Below are positions 17,106 through 26,191 of a stretch of DNA of 64,000 nt, piece by piece. Numbering within the stretch: position 1 is the stretch's first letter; the number at the start of each line of letters is the position of its first letter. Under the pieces are notes generated by a model, which was not told the DNA's origin, searched no databases, and saw nothing but the letters and a program-made list of their open reading frames with translations. The stretch lies in NCBI RefSeq assembly GCF_005862305.2, contig NZ_CP054021.1:3512501-3576500 (forward strand), written 5' to 3'. The DNA is from Rhizobium indicum. Its GTDB lineage: Bacteria; Pseudomonadota; Alphaproteobacteria; Rhizobiales; Rhizobiaceae. Both the position numbers and the translations under genes were made by a program.

Positions 17106-19079
17106 TTAAAGCTTTGCTTCCGCGGCCGCAACGACGGCGTCGGCGGTGATGCCGAAATGCTTGTAGACTTCCTTGACCGGGCCGGAAGCGCCGAAGCTCT
17201 TCATGCCGATGAAGGTGCCTTCCGGTCCGATGAAGGCATCCCAGCCTTCGCGAACGGCGGCTTCGACGGCGATCTTGACCGGCGAGTTGCCGAGGATTTC
17301 CTTGCGATAGGCTTCCGGCTGCTCGAAGAAGAGTTCCGTGCAGGGAACCGATACGACGCGGACGGTGACGCCCTTGGCTTCGAGCGCCGTACGGGCTGCA
17401 ACGGCGATTTCGACTTCGGAGCCGGAGGCGAAGATCGTCACCTTGGCGTCGGCATTGCCGGCCAGCGTGTAAGCACCCTGTTCGCAGAGGTTCTTTTCGC
17501 TGTATTCGGTGCGGGCCGCCGTGAGGTTCTGACGCGTCAGAGCAAGGCCCGAAGGACGGTTGTGCGTCTTGATGGCGATCTGCCAGCATTCCGCCGTTTC
17601 CGTGGCGTCGGCCGGACGGAAGACCATCAGGTTCGGGATAGCGCGCAGACCGGCGAGCTGTTCGACCGGCTGGTGTGTCGGGCCGTCTTCGCCGACGCCG
17701 ATCGAGTCATGCGTCAGGACGTGTATGACGCGGATACCCATCAGCGAAGCAAGGCGGATCGGCGGGCGGCAATAATCCGAGAAGATCAGGAAGCCGCCGC
17801 TATAGGGGATGAGGCCGCCATGCAGCGCAATGCCGTTCATGGCAGATGCCATGCCATGCTCGCGGATGCCCCAATGCATGTAACGACCGGCGAAATCCGT
17901 CGGCGTGATCGAATGCATCTGGCTGGTCTTGGTGTTGTTCGACGGCGTCAGGTCGGCGGAGCCGCCGAGCGTTTCCGGCAGGAAGCCGTTGATGACCTCG
18001 AGCGCATCTTCCGAAGCCTTGCGGGTCGCAACCGTCGGCTTGGTCTCGGCGAGCTTCTTCTTATATGCGCTGATCGCGGCGTCGAAACCTTCCGGCAGAT
18101 CGCCTGCCATGCGGCGGGTGAACTCGGCCCTGGCCGGAGCCTTGGCGAGACCGTCTTCCCAGGACTTGACGAGGTCAAGGGAGCGGGCGCCGGCTGCACG
18201 CCAGCTGTCGAGAACATCAGACGGGATGACGAAGGCTTCGGCTTCCCAGTTCAGCGCCTTGCGGGTGGCCGCAATTTCTTCGGCGCCGAGCGGGTTGCCG
18301 TGGACCTTGTGGGTGCCCTGCTTGTTCGGAGCGCCGAAGCCGATGATCGTCTTGCAGGCGATGAAGGTCGGGCGGTCGGACTTATGGGCAGCTTCGATCG
18401 CGTCGGAGATAGCGGCCTGATCGTGACCGTCGATCTCGATCGTGTTCCAATGTACCGCCTTGAAGCGGGCGATCTGGTCGGTGGAATCCGACAGCGAAAC
18501 GGCGCCGTCGATGGTGATTGAGTTGTTATCCCAGAACAGAACGAGCTTGTTGAGCTTCAGGTGGCCGGCGAGCGCGATGGCTTCGTGGCTGATGCCCTCC
18601 ATCAGGCAGCCGTCGCCGCAGATCGCATAGGTATAGTGATCCTGGAGATCGGAGCCGAACTCCTCGCGCAGCTTGCGTTCGGCAATCGCCATGCCGACGG
18701 CATTGGCAATGCCCTGGCCGAGCGGACCGGTCGTCGTTTCGATGCCGGTGGCGTGACCGTATTCCGGATGGCCGGCAGTCTTCGAGCCGAGCTGACGGAA
18801 CTGCTTCAGATCCTCGATCGTCATGTCAGGATAGCCGGTCAGATACAGCACCGAATAGAGCAGCATCGAGCCATGGCCGGCCGACAGCACGAAGCGATCG
18901 CGGTTCGGCCAGTGCGGCTTCTTCGGATCGAACTTCAGATATTTGGAGAACAGGACCGTTGCCACGTCGGCCATGCCCATCGGCATGCCCGGGTGGCCGG
19001 AGTTCGCCTTTTCAACGGCGTCCATGGCGAGAAAACGGATCGCATTCGCCATCCGGTCGTGTTGTTCGGGAGAGGTCAT
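17106..19079 (-). CDS. tkt: Transketolase
   Basis: A 657-residue thiamine-diphosphate enzyme of the pentose phosphate pathway. Seen in order: [10 protein letters not shown] near residue 26, G-P-L-G-Q-G, the cofactor motif beginning G-D-G-C-L-M-E-G, the [16 protein letters not shown] central domain signature, and a C-terminal transketolase domain. The start at 19079 gives the family's normal length; the frame continues 68 codons upstream without homology. It heads the tkt-gap unit. Confidence 0.96.
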   Translation of the reverse strand: MTSPEQHDRMANAIRFLAMDAVEKANSGHPGMPMGMADVATVLFSKYLKFDPKKPHWPNRDRFVLSAGHGSMLLYSVLYLTGYPDMTIEDLKQFRQLGSKTAGHPEYGHATGIETTTGPLGQGIANAVGMAIAERKLREEFGSDLQDHYTYAICGDGCLMEGISHEAIALAGHLKLNKLVLFWDNNSITIDGAVSLSDSTDQIARFKAVHWNTIEIDGHDQAAISDAIEAAHKSDRPTFIACKTIIGFGAPNKQGTHKVHGNPLGAEEIAATRKALNWEAEAFVIPSDVLDSWRAAGARSLDLVKSWEDGLAKAPARAEFTRRMAGDLPEGFDAAISAYKKKLAETKPTVATRKASEDALEVINGFLPETLGGSADLTPSNNTKTSQMHSITPTDFAGRYMHWGIREHGMASAMNGIALHGGLIPYSGGFLIFSDYCRPPIRLASLMGIRVIHVLTHDSIGVGEDGPTHQPVEQLAGLRAIPNLMVFRPADATETAECWQIAIKTHNRPSGLALTRQNLTAARTEYSEKNLCEQGAYTLAGNADAKVTIFASGSEVEIAVAARTALEAKGVTVRVVSVPCTELFFEQPEAYRKEILGNSPVKIAVEAAVREGWDAFIGPEGTFIGMKSFGASGPVKEVYKHFGITADAVVAAAEAKL

Positions 19080-19412
19080 GGCTTTTCCGCAAGTTCCGGG
19101 TGTCGGGGGATGGCCTCGAGCCTCCAAGACCATCGAGTGAAAGCGGCAGAGACATAGCAGTTGGGACGGGCAAGTCAATAAATGGCAGGCCAAATCCGGG
19201 CGCGCAGCAGCGATTTTTGACATTTGATCGCACGATTGTACAAATGACGAATCTGATGTGGCGAGCCTATGTAAAACGCTCATCCACAGGATAGGCCGGT
19301 GGGCAAGTGACAGGATTTATTGACGGGCCGTCGGCGAGCTGCATATCCTTTTGAAATCGCAGGATCGGCGCGGCGTGCCGATTCGCGGATCCTGCGCGGG
19401 AATCGGAAAGAC

Positions 19413-19688
19413 ATGATGCCCACAGGCAAAACCATGGAAGCAGCGCTCAACGAATTGAGACAGGCGATATCGAGCCTCGAAAACGCCGTCGACATGCGCG
19501 TCGAGCGGCAGCGCGAGCAGGGCGAGATCGAGGGCGAGGTACGGCGTGTGCACGCCGACCGTTCGCGGCTGGCGCAGGAGCTCGACCAGGCCGAATTCCG
19601 CGCCAACCGGCTGGAAGAGGTCAATCGCGAGGTATCGCGGCGGCTGGTGACGGCCATGGAAACGATCCGCGCAGTTCTGGATCGCTAG
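19413..19688 (+). CDS. DUF4164-type coiled-coil protein
   Basis: A 91-residue, nearly all-helical protein with heptads of leucine and alanine from about residue 9 to the end (A-L-N-E-L-R-Q-A-I, L-E-N-A-V, R-S-R-L-A-Q-E-L-D, R-A-N-R-L-E-E-V-N). This fits DUF4164, found next to zapA in rhizobia. The start at 19413 follows GGAAAGAC; the frame is open 31 codons further upstream without a ribosome site. Its position directly before zapA suggests a cell-division-related helper, but no function is established. Confidence 0.82.
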   Translation: MMPTGKTMEAALNELRQAISSLENAVDMRVERQREQGEIEGEVRRVHADRSRLAQELDQAEFRANRLEEVNREVSRRLVTAMETIRAVLDR

Positions 19689-19794
19689 AACAGGATGATT
19701 TTAGGCCAGGCCCAAAATCTGAATCCTGTTCTAATTTAAAGAGTTAGAGCATGATGTCGTCCGAAAACCGCTCACACTTTTCGGCATCATGCTC
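19688..19794. repeat. Mosaic intergenic repeat, copy 2
   Basis: Same two-hairpin element as at 2633-2741, in the same orientation: GAACAGGAT..ATCCTGTTC, then GAGCATGAT..ATCATGCTC, with shared internal text such as CCGAAAACCGCTCACACTTT. It begins at the last base of the DUF4164 stop codon and ends 18 bases before zapA. Confidence 0.88.
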
Positions 19795-19812
19795 TTATAG
19801 AAAGAGTTTGGC

Positions 19813-20190
19813 ATGGCGCAGGTGACGGTAACGATCGACGGCAAGGCCTATCGCATGGCCTGCGAGGAAGGGCAGGAGGATCACCTGACCGATCTCGCCA
19901 CCCGTTTCGACCGCTATGTCGGCCATCTCAAGGATCAGTTCGGCGAAATCGGTGATCTCAGGATCACCGTTATGGCCGGCATCATGATCACGGACGAGAT
20001 TGCCGAGCTGACGCGCCGCGTTGCCGGATTGGAGTCCGAGCTCGAGACGCTGCGCGGCAATCGCGATACGGTGCTTGCAGCCACCGCCCGGACCGAGGAA
20101 AATCTTGCCGCAGCGCTCAGTGAAGTGTCGAGCCGCATCCGCGGCATCACCGACAAGCTGAACGGCCGGTCCGCCCCCGAACTCAATTGA
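19813..20190 (+). CDS. zapA: Cell division protein ZapA
   Basis: A 125-residue ZapA: V-T-V-T-I-D-G-K-A-Y-R-M-A-C-E-E-G-Q-E at the start, then L-A-x-R-F-D and the long coiled coil from about residue 60 (I-T-D-E-I-A-E-L, E-S-E-L-E-T-L). ZapA binds and cross-links FtsZ filaments at midcell. The tail beyond residue 95 is longer than in E. coli, as usual in rhizobia. It is followed by the 6S RNA gene, the same association seen in many proteobacteria. Confidence 0.92.
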   Translation: MAQVTVTIDGKAYRMACEEGQEDHLTDLATRFDRYVGHLKDQFGEIGDLRITVMAGIMITDEIAELTRRVAGLESELETLRGNRDTVLAATARTEENLAAALSEVSSRIRGITDKLNGRSAPELN

Positions 20191-20260
20191 TCTCAAATAA
20201 ATAGGGGCGGCCTTCCGTCGCCACTGGCGCGTCAGCACAAACGACCTTATATATCGCCAT

Positions 20261-20416
20261 GCGGTCTGCGCCTCTCGACAGGAACCACAATCCCTGGGGC
20301 CATACTCGATCCAAAGGGAGCTGTCCCTGGCCAGGCCCGTGGGCCTGGACACACGGCGCCCACCTACGTTTGTAGGCACCCAGGATCGTAAACATCCATC
20401 GGTGGTCGTGGATCGC
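20261..20416 (+). ncRNA. ssrS: 6S RNA
   Basis: About 156 bases just downstream of zapA. The two ends pair in a ten-base closing stem (GCGGTCTGCG with CGTGGATCGC, with G-U pairs). Inside is a largely open region flanked by a strong apical hairpin (CCAGGCCC / GGGCCTGG) and a second hairpin CCTACGTTTGTAGG, the 6S pattern in which an open bubble mimics a promoter for the housekeeping RNA polymerase. TATATA lies just upstream at about 20249, fitting a -10 element. Length, position after zapA and structure together make this call; exact ends are estimates. Confidence 0.8.
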
Positions 20417-20499
20417 ACCCTTTCCTTCCACCCTCAGTGAAGACGCCGGATCGACAGGGCGAACGCGCAGCTTGCGCGTCCACCCCTTTTGCGCGTCCG

Positions 20500-21987
20500 T
20501 TACTTCTTCAGACCTGGAAGGGTGACTTGGAAGACCTGGAACATGGTGTCGACGTCGGCACCGCCGTCAGCCTTGTAGGCGGCACCCACCTGGAAACCGT
20601 CCTGCGTCAAGAAGTCGTTGTCATTGACGACGATCAGGAAATAGTCGTCCGGCAGGTTCGGGTCGAGAACGCTCGCAAGACCCATGGCTTCCCACTTTTC
20701 CGACAGATTGTTCTTGTCGTTCGGCGCGCCGTTGTGCAAGCCGAAGCGGGCGAGATCGGCCTTGTCGTTGAGGTCGATGAAGGGTGTCAGCGTCGCCTGT
20801 GTCAGCGAGGGATCGACGACGCCCTTCGGCGCGATCGGCTTGCCGTCATCGAAATCGCTGCCGGCGATGTCGGTCGCGGCGGAAACGTCGACGATGTCGA
20901 CCTTGCGGTAGAGCGAGGTATCGCCTTTCAGTCCCTGGCCGTTGCCGCTGTCGCGGGCGAGCATCAGGAAGGTCTTGTCGGAAAGAGCGACGATTTCGCT
21001 CTCGGCGGCGATCGTCGTCTTGTCCTTGGCGTCCTTGAAGACTGGCAGCGGCACGACATATTCGTGCACCAGTTTCAGGTGGTCGGGATCGGCGGCGTCA
21101 TAGATCAGCGCGCGGGTATTCTGGCGGGTCGAGCCGGAATCGCCGCCGTCCTGGCGGGCAGCCGATTGCAGCACAGCGATGATGAACTTACCATCAGGCG
21201 TCATCGCCATGCCTTCGAGACCCTGGTTGTTCTGGCGGCCGGTCTCCGGATCTTTCGGGTCCGGAGCGGAGGCGCCGGGACCGGGATTGTTGGAGGCAAA
21301 GCTCAGCGCGCCCTTGCGCATCGGCAAAAGCGCCTTCGGCGGCTGGGTGGCGGAGAGCAGGTGGCCGTCGGCCGAGAAGCGGTAAATATAAGGCCCGTAT
21401 TCGTCGCTGACGAACATGCTGCCGTCGGCCATGCGGATGATGGCTTCATTGTCGAGCGCGATCTTGCCGTTCGTCGCCTGCGGTAGCGCGGGAAAATTGC
21501 CGGCAGCGGGGCGGACGCCGGATTCCGGGTCGAGGCCGGTCATGTCGCCGCCCTTGTCGTCGACGAAGAGTGTGGAATCGACGAGCTTTGCGTCGACGCC
21601 CGACTGTTCCTTGCCGGCCTCGGGTGCTGCACGCGGAGCGGTCGGCGTCAGCCCGATCGAGATGGTGTTCAGGCGAGGACGATAGTCGACGGTGCCGACG
21701 GCGTTGTAACCGCGGTCGGGCAACAGGTAGAGCGTGCCCTTGTACCCGGCGCCGTCGCGGCTCCAGGCGGCGGGATCGACCGCCATGCCCGAGCCGGAAC
21801 CGAAGGTCTCGCCGAATTTGTCACGCTGGTTGGCCGGAATGCGGCCGATGCCCACCAGGCCCTTGTTGACGAAGGTGAGGCCGCCGACGGTGGCGGAATT
21901 CTCGGCCACTGCGACGACTGGCACGGCGGCGGATGCCGCGAGAACCGCGGCGAACAGCCGCGCTGTGTAAGGTCTGACATTCTTCAT
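20500..21987 (-). CDS. Secreted esterase-like/phytase-like beta-propeller protein
   Basis: A 495-residue protein with a signal peptide of about 28 residues (ending V-V-A-V-A-E). The body is the phytase-like domain (PF13449 type): G-S-G-S-G-M-A-V-D-P near residue 65, L-L-P-D-R-G-Y-N, D-N-E-A-I-I-R-M-A-D-G-S-M-F-V-S-D-E-Y-G-P-Y-I, N-Q-G-L-E-G-M-A-M-T-P-D-G and a C-terminal W-E-A-M-G-L. Members are periplasmic or exported, and true phosphatase or esterase activity is shown for few of them. It is a single gene with no clear partners. Confidence 0.85.
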   Translation of the reverse strand: MKNVRPYTARLFAAVLAASAAVPVVAVAENSATVGGLTFVNKGLVGIGRIPANQRDKFGETFGSGSGMAVDPAAWSRDGAGYKGTLYLLPDRGYNAVGTVDYRPRLNTISIGLTPTAPRAAPEAGKEQSGVDAKLVDSTLFVDDKGGDMTGLDPESGVRPAAGNFPALPQATNGKIALDNEAIIRMADGSMFVSDEYGPYIYRFSADGHLLSATQPPKALLPMRKGALSFASNNPGPGASAPDPKDPETGRQNNQGLEGMAMTPDGKFIIAVLQSAARQDGGDSGSTRQNTRALIYDAADPDHLKLVHEYVVPLPVFKDAKDKTTIAAESEIVALSDKTFLMLARDSGNGQGLKGDTSLYRKVDIVDVSAATDIAGSDFDDGKPIAPKGVVDPSLTQATLTPFIDLNDKADLARFGLHNGAPNDKNNLSEKWEAMGLASVLDPNLPDDYFLIVVNDNDFLTQDGFQVGAAYKADGGADVDTMFQVFQVTLPGLKK

Positions 21988-22232
21988 GCAAATACCCTCT
22001 CGGTCAAAAGCGCTCTCGAAACGGCTTCCGCCCGCAGGCTGGACACCGCTTCAAATGACACCCCCGGCCTGGATTCGATTTCCCGATGGCACAACACGCC
22101 CTGGATTTCGTCGCCCCATATCCCCGGCAGACGGTCTATGACGGGATCATGATATCTGGATGACGCTTTTCAGTGAAAAGCCCATGCCAAAAGGTGTGAG
22201 GCTTTTGCATATCCGCATTTCAGCTCGCTGCT

Positions 22233-23219
22233 CTATCCGACCGGGTAAGGCCCCTCGGCAAAGACCTCGTCGTGGTAGCCTTTGGAGCCGACATCCAACG
22301 CCAAGGGGCTTCGCCACTCCCTGTTGTCGCGCAGGCAATCGAGCACGAAACGGAAATCATATCGCGGCTGCCAGCCGAGTTCCCGCCTTGCGCGTTCGTT
22401 GACATAGACACGGTCGAGCGAAGGAAACATTTTCCAACCCCGTGATGCGTAGAGAGAAGCTGCACCCGGGAGCAGTCGTTCGACGACGGGAGGCGCGTCG
22501 CGCCTGATCTCGGCAAGATCCCTTGCCGAAAACGGCGTCGTGGCGGAGATGATGTAGCGGCCAAAGCCGATTGCCGGCGCCTTTTCGAGCGCCTGCAGAT
22601 GAGCGCCGACCACGTCGGTGATATCGACGCGGCGGTGAAGAAGCTCGTTGGCCTGGGCGTTTTCAGCCGAATAGCCGTTGCGAATGTCAGGATCGTCGTC
22701 GTTTTCGGGAAAGAAACGCGAAGTCCTGAGAATGACCACCGGCAGACCGGATTTGTGGGCGAAGAGTTCGCATAGACCTTCGGCAGCGAGTTTCGTCACG
22801 CCGTAGATGTTTTTCGCGACGGGAAGCACGTCCTCGGTCACCCATGCCGCCGGTTCGCCGGCAGCCGGAGTCAATGCTGCGCCGAAGGTACTGGTGGTGC
22901 TGGTGAAGACGAAGCTTGCAACGCCTGCGGCGGCCACTGCTTCTTCGAGCAGGTTAAGGGTGCCGGCGATATTGGTGTCGAGGAAATCGCGATTGTCGTG
23001 GGTTGCCACATGCGGTTTGTGCAGCGTCGCGGCATGGATGACGTGGCTGATGCCAGACATCGCCTGGCGGACGAAGGCGCGATCACTGATCGAGCCGACC
23101 ATGTCGGTAAAAGCCGAGGGCTTGATATCGATGCCGCGCACCCACCGGCTTTCCGCCCTCAAGGTTCGCATCAGCGCCTCGCCGAGATGGCCGGCACTTC
23201 CCGTTACCAGTATCGTCAT
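22233..23219 (-). CDS. NAD-dependent epimerase/dehydratase (extended SDR)
   Basis: A 328-residue extended short-chain dehydrogenase. The cofactor motif is T-G-S-A-G-H-L-G at residues 6-13; catalytic Y-G-V-T-K is followed by L-A-A-E-G-L; S-T-T-S-T-F supplies the serine/threonine. The ATG at 23219 has AGGAGA eight bases upstream. The XRE regulator gene ends 97 bases upstream on the same strand, so the two may form a unit. The sugar-nucleotide or other substrate cannot be told. Confidence 0.88.
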   Translation of the reverse strand: MTILVTGSAGHLGEALMRTLRAESRWVRGIDIKPSAFTDMVGSISDRAFVRQAMSGISHVIHAATLHKPHVATHDNRDFLDTNIAGTLNLLEEAVAAAGVASFVFTSTTSTFGAALTPAAGEPAAWVTEDVLPVAKNIYGVTKLAAEGLCELFAHKSGLPVVILRTSRFFPENDDDPDIRNGYSAENAQANELLHRRVDITDVVGAHLQALEKAPAIGFGRYIISATTPFSARDLAEIRRDAPPVVERLLPGAASLYASRGWKMFPSLDRVYVNERARRELGWQPRYDFRFVLDCLRDNREWRSPLALDVGSKGYHDEVFAEGPYPVG

Positions 23220-23316
23220 CACATCGTCTCCTGACCGCTCGGCCGCGGACGCTATAAAGACTGGCGTTTCCGGACAACGCATAAATTATGCAGGGGAATG
23301 CAGGAAAGCTTGAGGC

Positions 23317-23853
23317 TCAGCCGATGGTCGTGACGAGGCGGCCGGCGCTACCGTCGGAAAGCATGATCCGTTCCCAGGTCACACGGCCGGCGGCGATTGG
23401 CAGCAGCGCATTGCCGTTGGCGCCGGTATCGAGGGTCAACGACGAGAGCCTGCCCTCATGCCAGCCGCGCTCCTCCAGCGACTGCTCGGCGGCGGCGATT
23501 TCGGCGGATGCATAAGAGAATATGGAGCGGCCGAGAAAGGCGCCGAGCGGCGCCCGCCACTCCGCCTGCCGCGGGCGAGAGGCGGAGAGCAGCCGGTGGG
23601 TGCGGTCGCAGATCAGATGCACCGGCCGGACGGAATCCTCGACCAGCCGCTTCAGCGCCGCATCGACTGCTGCATGTTGCGGTGAGCTGAAAATCCGTTC
23701 CAGCTTGGCCGCCTGTTCGGCCGACAGGGCGAGCTGATCGCGCTCCCAGCGTGAGACCGTCGCCTGGTTGACGCGGAGGAGTTCGGCAAGATGTTCCTGC
23801 TTCATGCTGCGCAGCAGCCGCATGCGGCGTATGCCGGCGCCCGATATCGTCAT
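23317..23853 (-). CDS. XRE-family transcriptional regulator
   Basis: A 178-residue protein. An HTH of the Cro/CI type covers about residues 8-56: R-L-L-R-S-M-K-Q-E-H-L-A-E-L-L-R-V-N-Q-A-T-V-S-R-W-E-R. The remaining 120 residues form a second domain with L-I-C-D-R-T-H-R-L-L-S-A-S and repeated strands, possibly a PAS-like ligand sensor. It probably controls the downstream epimerase gene and itself. Confidence 0.87.
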   Translation of the reverse strand: MTISGAGIRRMRLLRSMKQEHLAELLRVNQATVSRWERDQLALSAEQAAKLERIFSSPQHAAVDAALKRLVEDSVRPVHLICDRTHRLLSASRPRQAEWRAPLGAFLGRSIFSYASAEIAAAEQSLEERGWHEGRLSSLTLDTGANGNALLPIAAGRVTWERIMLSDGSAGRLVTTIG

Positions 23854-23929
23854 CTGCCTGATCCCGTGCCGTTTTGGCCAGCATAAGGCTTCGGCTGGCC
23901 GGCAAGCAAGCTGTTGGGCGACTGGATCA

Positions 23930-24262
23930 TTATTCGGGCTGGCCCTCGAGGTCGCCTTTCAGCCGGTCGAGAATCGACAGGGAATGGCCGGCATAGGTGC
24001 TGATCCAGCGGTCATAGATGTGTTTGATCGGCAGGCTGTTCAGGTGGTTCCAGCGCTCGCGGCCTTCCTTCCTGGCGATGACCAGGTCTGCCTCCTCCAG
24101 CACTTTCAGATGCTGCATCACCGTACAGCGGTCCATCTCCGGAAACATCTCGCAAAGGGTCCCTGTGGTTCGGGGGCCATCCTTGAGCAGATCGAGGATT
24201 TCGCGGCGGCGATGATGCGCCAGCGCCTTGAAAACGGGATCGTCGGTTGATTCGCTTGACAT
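23930..24262 (-). CDS. ArsR-family winged-helix regulator
   Basis: A 110-residue winged-helix protein: F-K-A-L-A-H-H-R-R-R-E-I-L-D-L-L, then C-T-V-M-Q-H-L-K-V-L-E-E-A-D-L-V recognition helix and the R-K-E-G-R-E-R wing. The metal-binding C-x-C of ArsR/SmtB is absent, so this is the subgroup paired with SRPBCC (AHSA1) proteins. It is divergent from such a gene. A 20-base palindrome covers its start codon, which fits autoregulation. Confidence 0.9.
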   Translation of the reverse strand: MSSESTDDPVFKALAHHRRREILDLLKDGPRTTGTLCEMFPEMDRCTVMQHLKVLEEADLVIARKEGRERWNHLNSLPIKHIYDRWISTYAGHSLSILDRLKGDLEGQPE

Positions 24263-24280
24263 GTTATATTTTTATAACAT
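24261..24280. promoter_or_regulatory. Palindromic operator between the ArsR and SRPBCC genes
   Basis: ATGTTATA-TTTT-TATAACAT, perfect eight-base arms. It overlaps the ATG of the ArsR gene and lies 52 bases before the SRPBCC start. AT-rich in a GC-rich region, it is the likely binding site of the ArsR-type repressor for both genes. Confidence 0.75.
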
Positions 24281-24331
24281 AATGGCGACGAGGACAATGG
24301 AATAGACACACTGGAGAAGAGGAGAAGTGTC

Positions 24332-24814
24332 ATGTCTCTCAGAATCCGCATTTCCGGCCGTGTCGGCCGCCCCGTTGCAGAGGTGTTCGATGCCGTCGTC
24401 AACCCGAAGAAGCTCAGCAGTTATTTCACCACGATCGGCGGAGCGAGCGCACCGCTCGTGAAGGGCACGACGGTGACCTGGTGGAAGGATGCGCCGGTCG
24501 AGGTCGTCGAACTCGTGCCGGAAAGCCGCATCGTGCTGCGCTGGGATGGCGGCACCGGCGAAGACAAGACGACCTATAAGACGCTGGTGGAGATGAACTT
24601 CAAGCCGCTGGAAGACGGTGGCACGCTGGTGACCATCGCCGAGACCGGCTGGCGTGAAGACGATGCCGGCCGGCGCGGCACCTATCTCAACTGCGAAGGC
24701 TGGACGCAGATGCTCTGCTGCATGAAGGCCTTCGTCGAATACGGCATCAATCTGCGCGAGGGCATGTTCCTCAGCGAGATGAAGGGTGAGCCGGCCAGCG
24801 CGCCTGATGTTTGA
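24332..24814 (+). CDS. SRPBCC (AHSA1-type) domain protein
   Basis: A 160-residue START-like protein: I-R-I-S-G-R-V-x-R-P-V-A-E-V-F-D-A-V-V-N-P near the start, W-W-K-D, P-E-S-R-I-V-L-R-W-D and G-T-L-V-T-I-A-E-T-G-W, ending in the long helix after G-W-T-Q-M-L. The fold makes a hydrophobic pocket; ligands are unknown for this group. GGAGAAG precedes the start. Pairing with an adjacent ArsR-type repressor is a common arrangement. Confidence 0.9.
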   Translation: MSLRIRISGRVGRPVAEVFDAVVNPKKLSSYFTTIGGASAPLVKGTTVTWWKDAPVEVVELVPESRIVLRWDGGTGEDKTTYKTLVEMNFKPLEDGGTLVTIAETGWREDDAGRRGTYLNCEGWTQMLCCMKAFVEYGINLREGMFLSEMKGEPASAPDV

Positions 24815-24951
24815 ACGAGTGAGTCGGCATCAAGACGATCGGCGGCGCAATCGTCGCATTTGCCAATATCACCGAGACTTTGCTTGCCTGTCACACTGCG
24901 GGTGCTAATTTCCGGATTCGATACTTCATTTCGGTTTCCAGGAGATTCATT

Positions 24952-25983
24952 ATGCAGCTTGGCATGGTTGGTTTGGGCCGCATGGGCAACTATATGGTCC
25001 AGCGCTTGATGCGAGGCGGTCACGAATGCGTCGTCTACGACGCCAGGCCGGAAAGCGTTGCCGAGCTCGCAGGCCTCGGTGCGACCGGCAGTGCCTCGCT
25101 CGCGGAGTTCGTCTCGAAGCTCGCCCACCCGCGCGCGATCTGGCTGATGCTGCCGGCGGCGATCGTCGACAAGGTGCTGGCGAGCCTAGTGCCGCTGCTT
25201 GAGAATGGCGATATCGTCATCGACGGCGGAAATTCTTATTATCATGACGACATCCGCCGCGGCGCCGACCTCATCACCAAGGGCATCCACTATGTCGATG
25301 TCGGCACAAGCGGCGGCGTTTTCGGCCTCGAGCGCGGTTATTGCCTGATGATCGGCGGCGAGAAGGGCATCGTCGAACACCTTTCCCCGATCTTCGCGAC
25401 GCTGGCGCCCGGCGTCGGCAAGACCGAAGCCTCACCGAACCGGAGCGCCGAAGCGGCTGCGGTCAGCACTGCGGAACAGGGTTATCTGCATTGCGGCCCG
25501 CATGGCGCCGGTCATTTCGTCAAGATGGTGCATAACGGCATCGAATACGGCCTGATGGCCGCCTATGCCGAAGGTATCAATATTCTGAAACATGCCAATA
25601 TCGGCGCCGCCTCGCACGAGGCGGATGCGGAAACCGCGCCACTCGCCCATCCGGAACATTTCCAGTATGATTTCAACCTGCAGGATGTCGCCGAAGTCTG
25701 GCGCCGCGGCAGCGTCATCACCTCCTGGCTGCTCGATCTCACGGCCGATGCGCTGCATGCCGATCCCGCACTTTCGAAATATGCCGGCCGCGTCTCGGAC
25801 AGCGGCGAAGGCCGCTGGACGATCATGGCGGCAATCGACGAAAGCGTGCCGACGCCGGTGCTGAGCGCTGCGCTCTACGGTCGCTTCTCCTCGCGCGACA
25901 ATGACGAATTCGCCAACAAGGTGCTGTCGGCGATGCGCGCGGGCTTCGGCGGTCACGTGGAAAAGCCGGTCCCGAAATCCTGA
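24952..25983 (+). CDS. gnd: 6-phosphogluconate dehydrogenase, decarboxylating, short form
   Basis: A 343-residue enzyme converting 6-phosphogluconate to ribulose 5-phosphate. The dinucleotide motif G-L-G-R-M-G-N-Y-M is at residues 7-15; the substrate signatures D-G-G-N-S-Y-Y-H-D-D, G-T-S-G-G-V-F-G-L and K-M-V-H-N-G-I-E-Y-G-L-M follow. At 343 residues it is the short YqeC-like class, which usually prefers NAD, and not the 470-residue NADP class. AGGAGA lies before the ATG at 24952. It probably supplies the oxidative pentose phosphate branch together with tkt elsewhere in the window. Confidence 0.92.
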   Translation: MQLGMVGLGRMGNYMVQRLMRGGHECVVYDARPESVAELAGLGATGSASLAEFVSKLAHPRAIWLMLPAAIVDKVLASLVPLLENGDIVIDGGNSYYHDDIRRGADLITKGIHYVDVGTSGGVFGLERGYCLMIGGEKGIVEHLSPIFATLAPGVGKTEASPNRSAEAAAVSTAEQGYLHCGPHGAGHFVKMVHNGIEYGLMAAYAEGINILKHANIGAASHEADAETAPLAHPEHFQYDFNLQDVAEVWRRGSVITSWLLDLTADALHADPALSKYAGRVSDSGEGRWTIMAAIDESVPTPVLSAALYGRFSSRDNDEFANKVLSAMRAGFGGHVEKPVPKS

Positions 25984-26191
25984 AGGCAAGCGACTTCACT
26001 CACCGTTCCGACAAAGCCGTCATCCTGAAATAGCGAGCGCAGTGCTTCGTTTCGAGGAGGCGGCGAGGTTTGCCTTTGCTAGCCATCGGTATGGTTTCCC
26101 TACTGCTTGCTGGCGGCAGCGGTCGCGAGTATCCATTGCAAAATGTCAGCGCTGCCTTCTACAAGCGACCGACATTTCATTGGAGGCGGTC

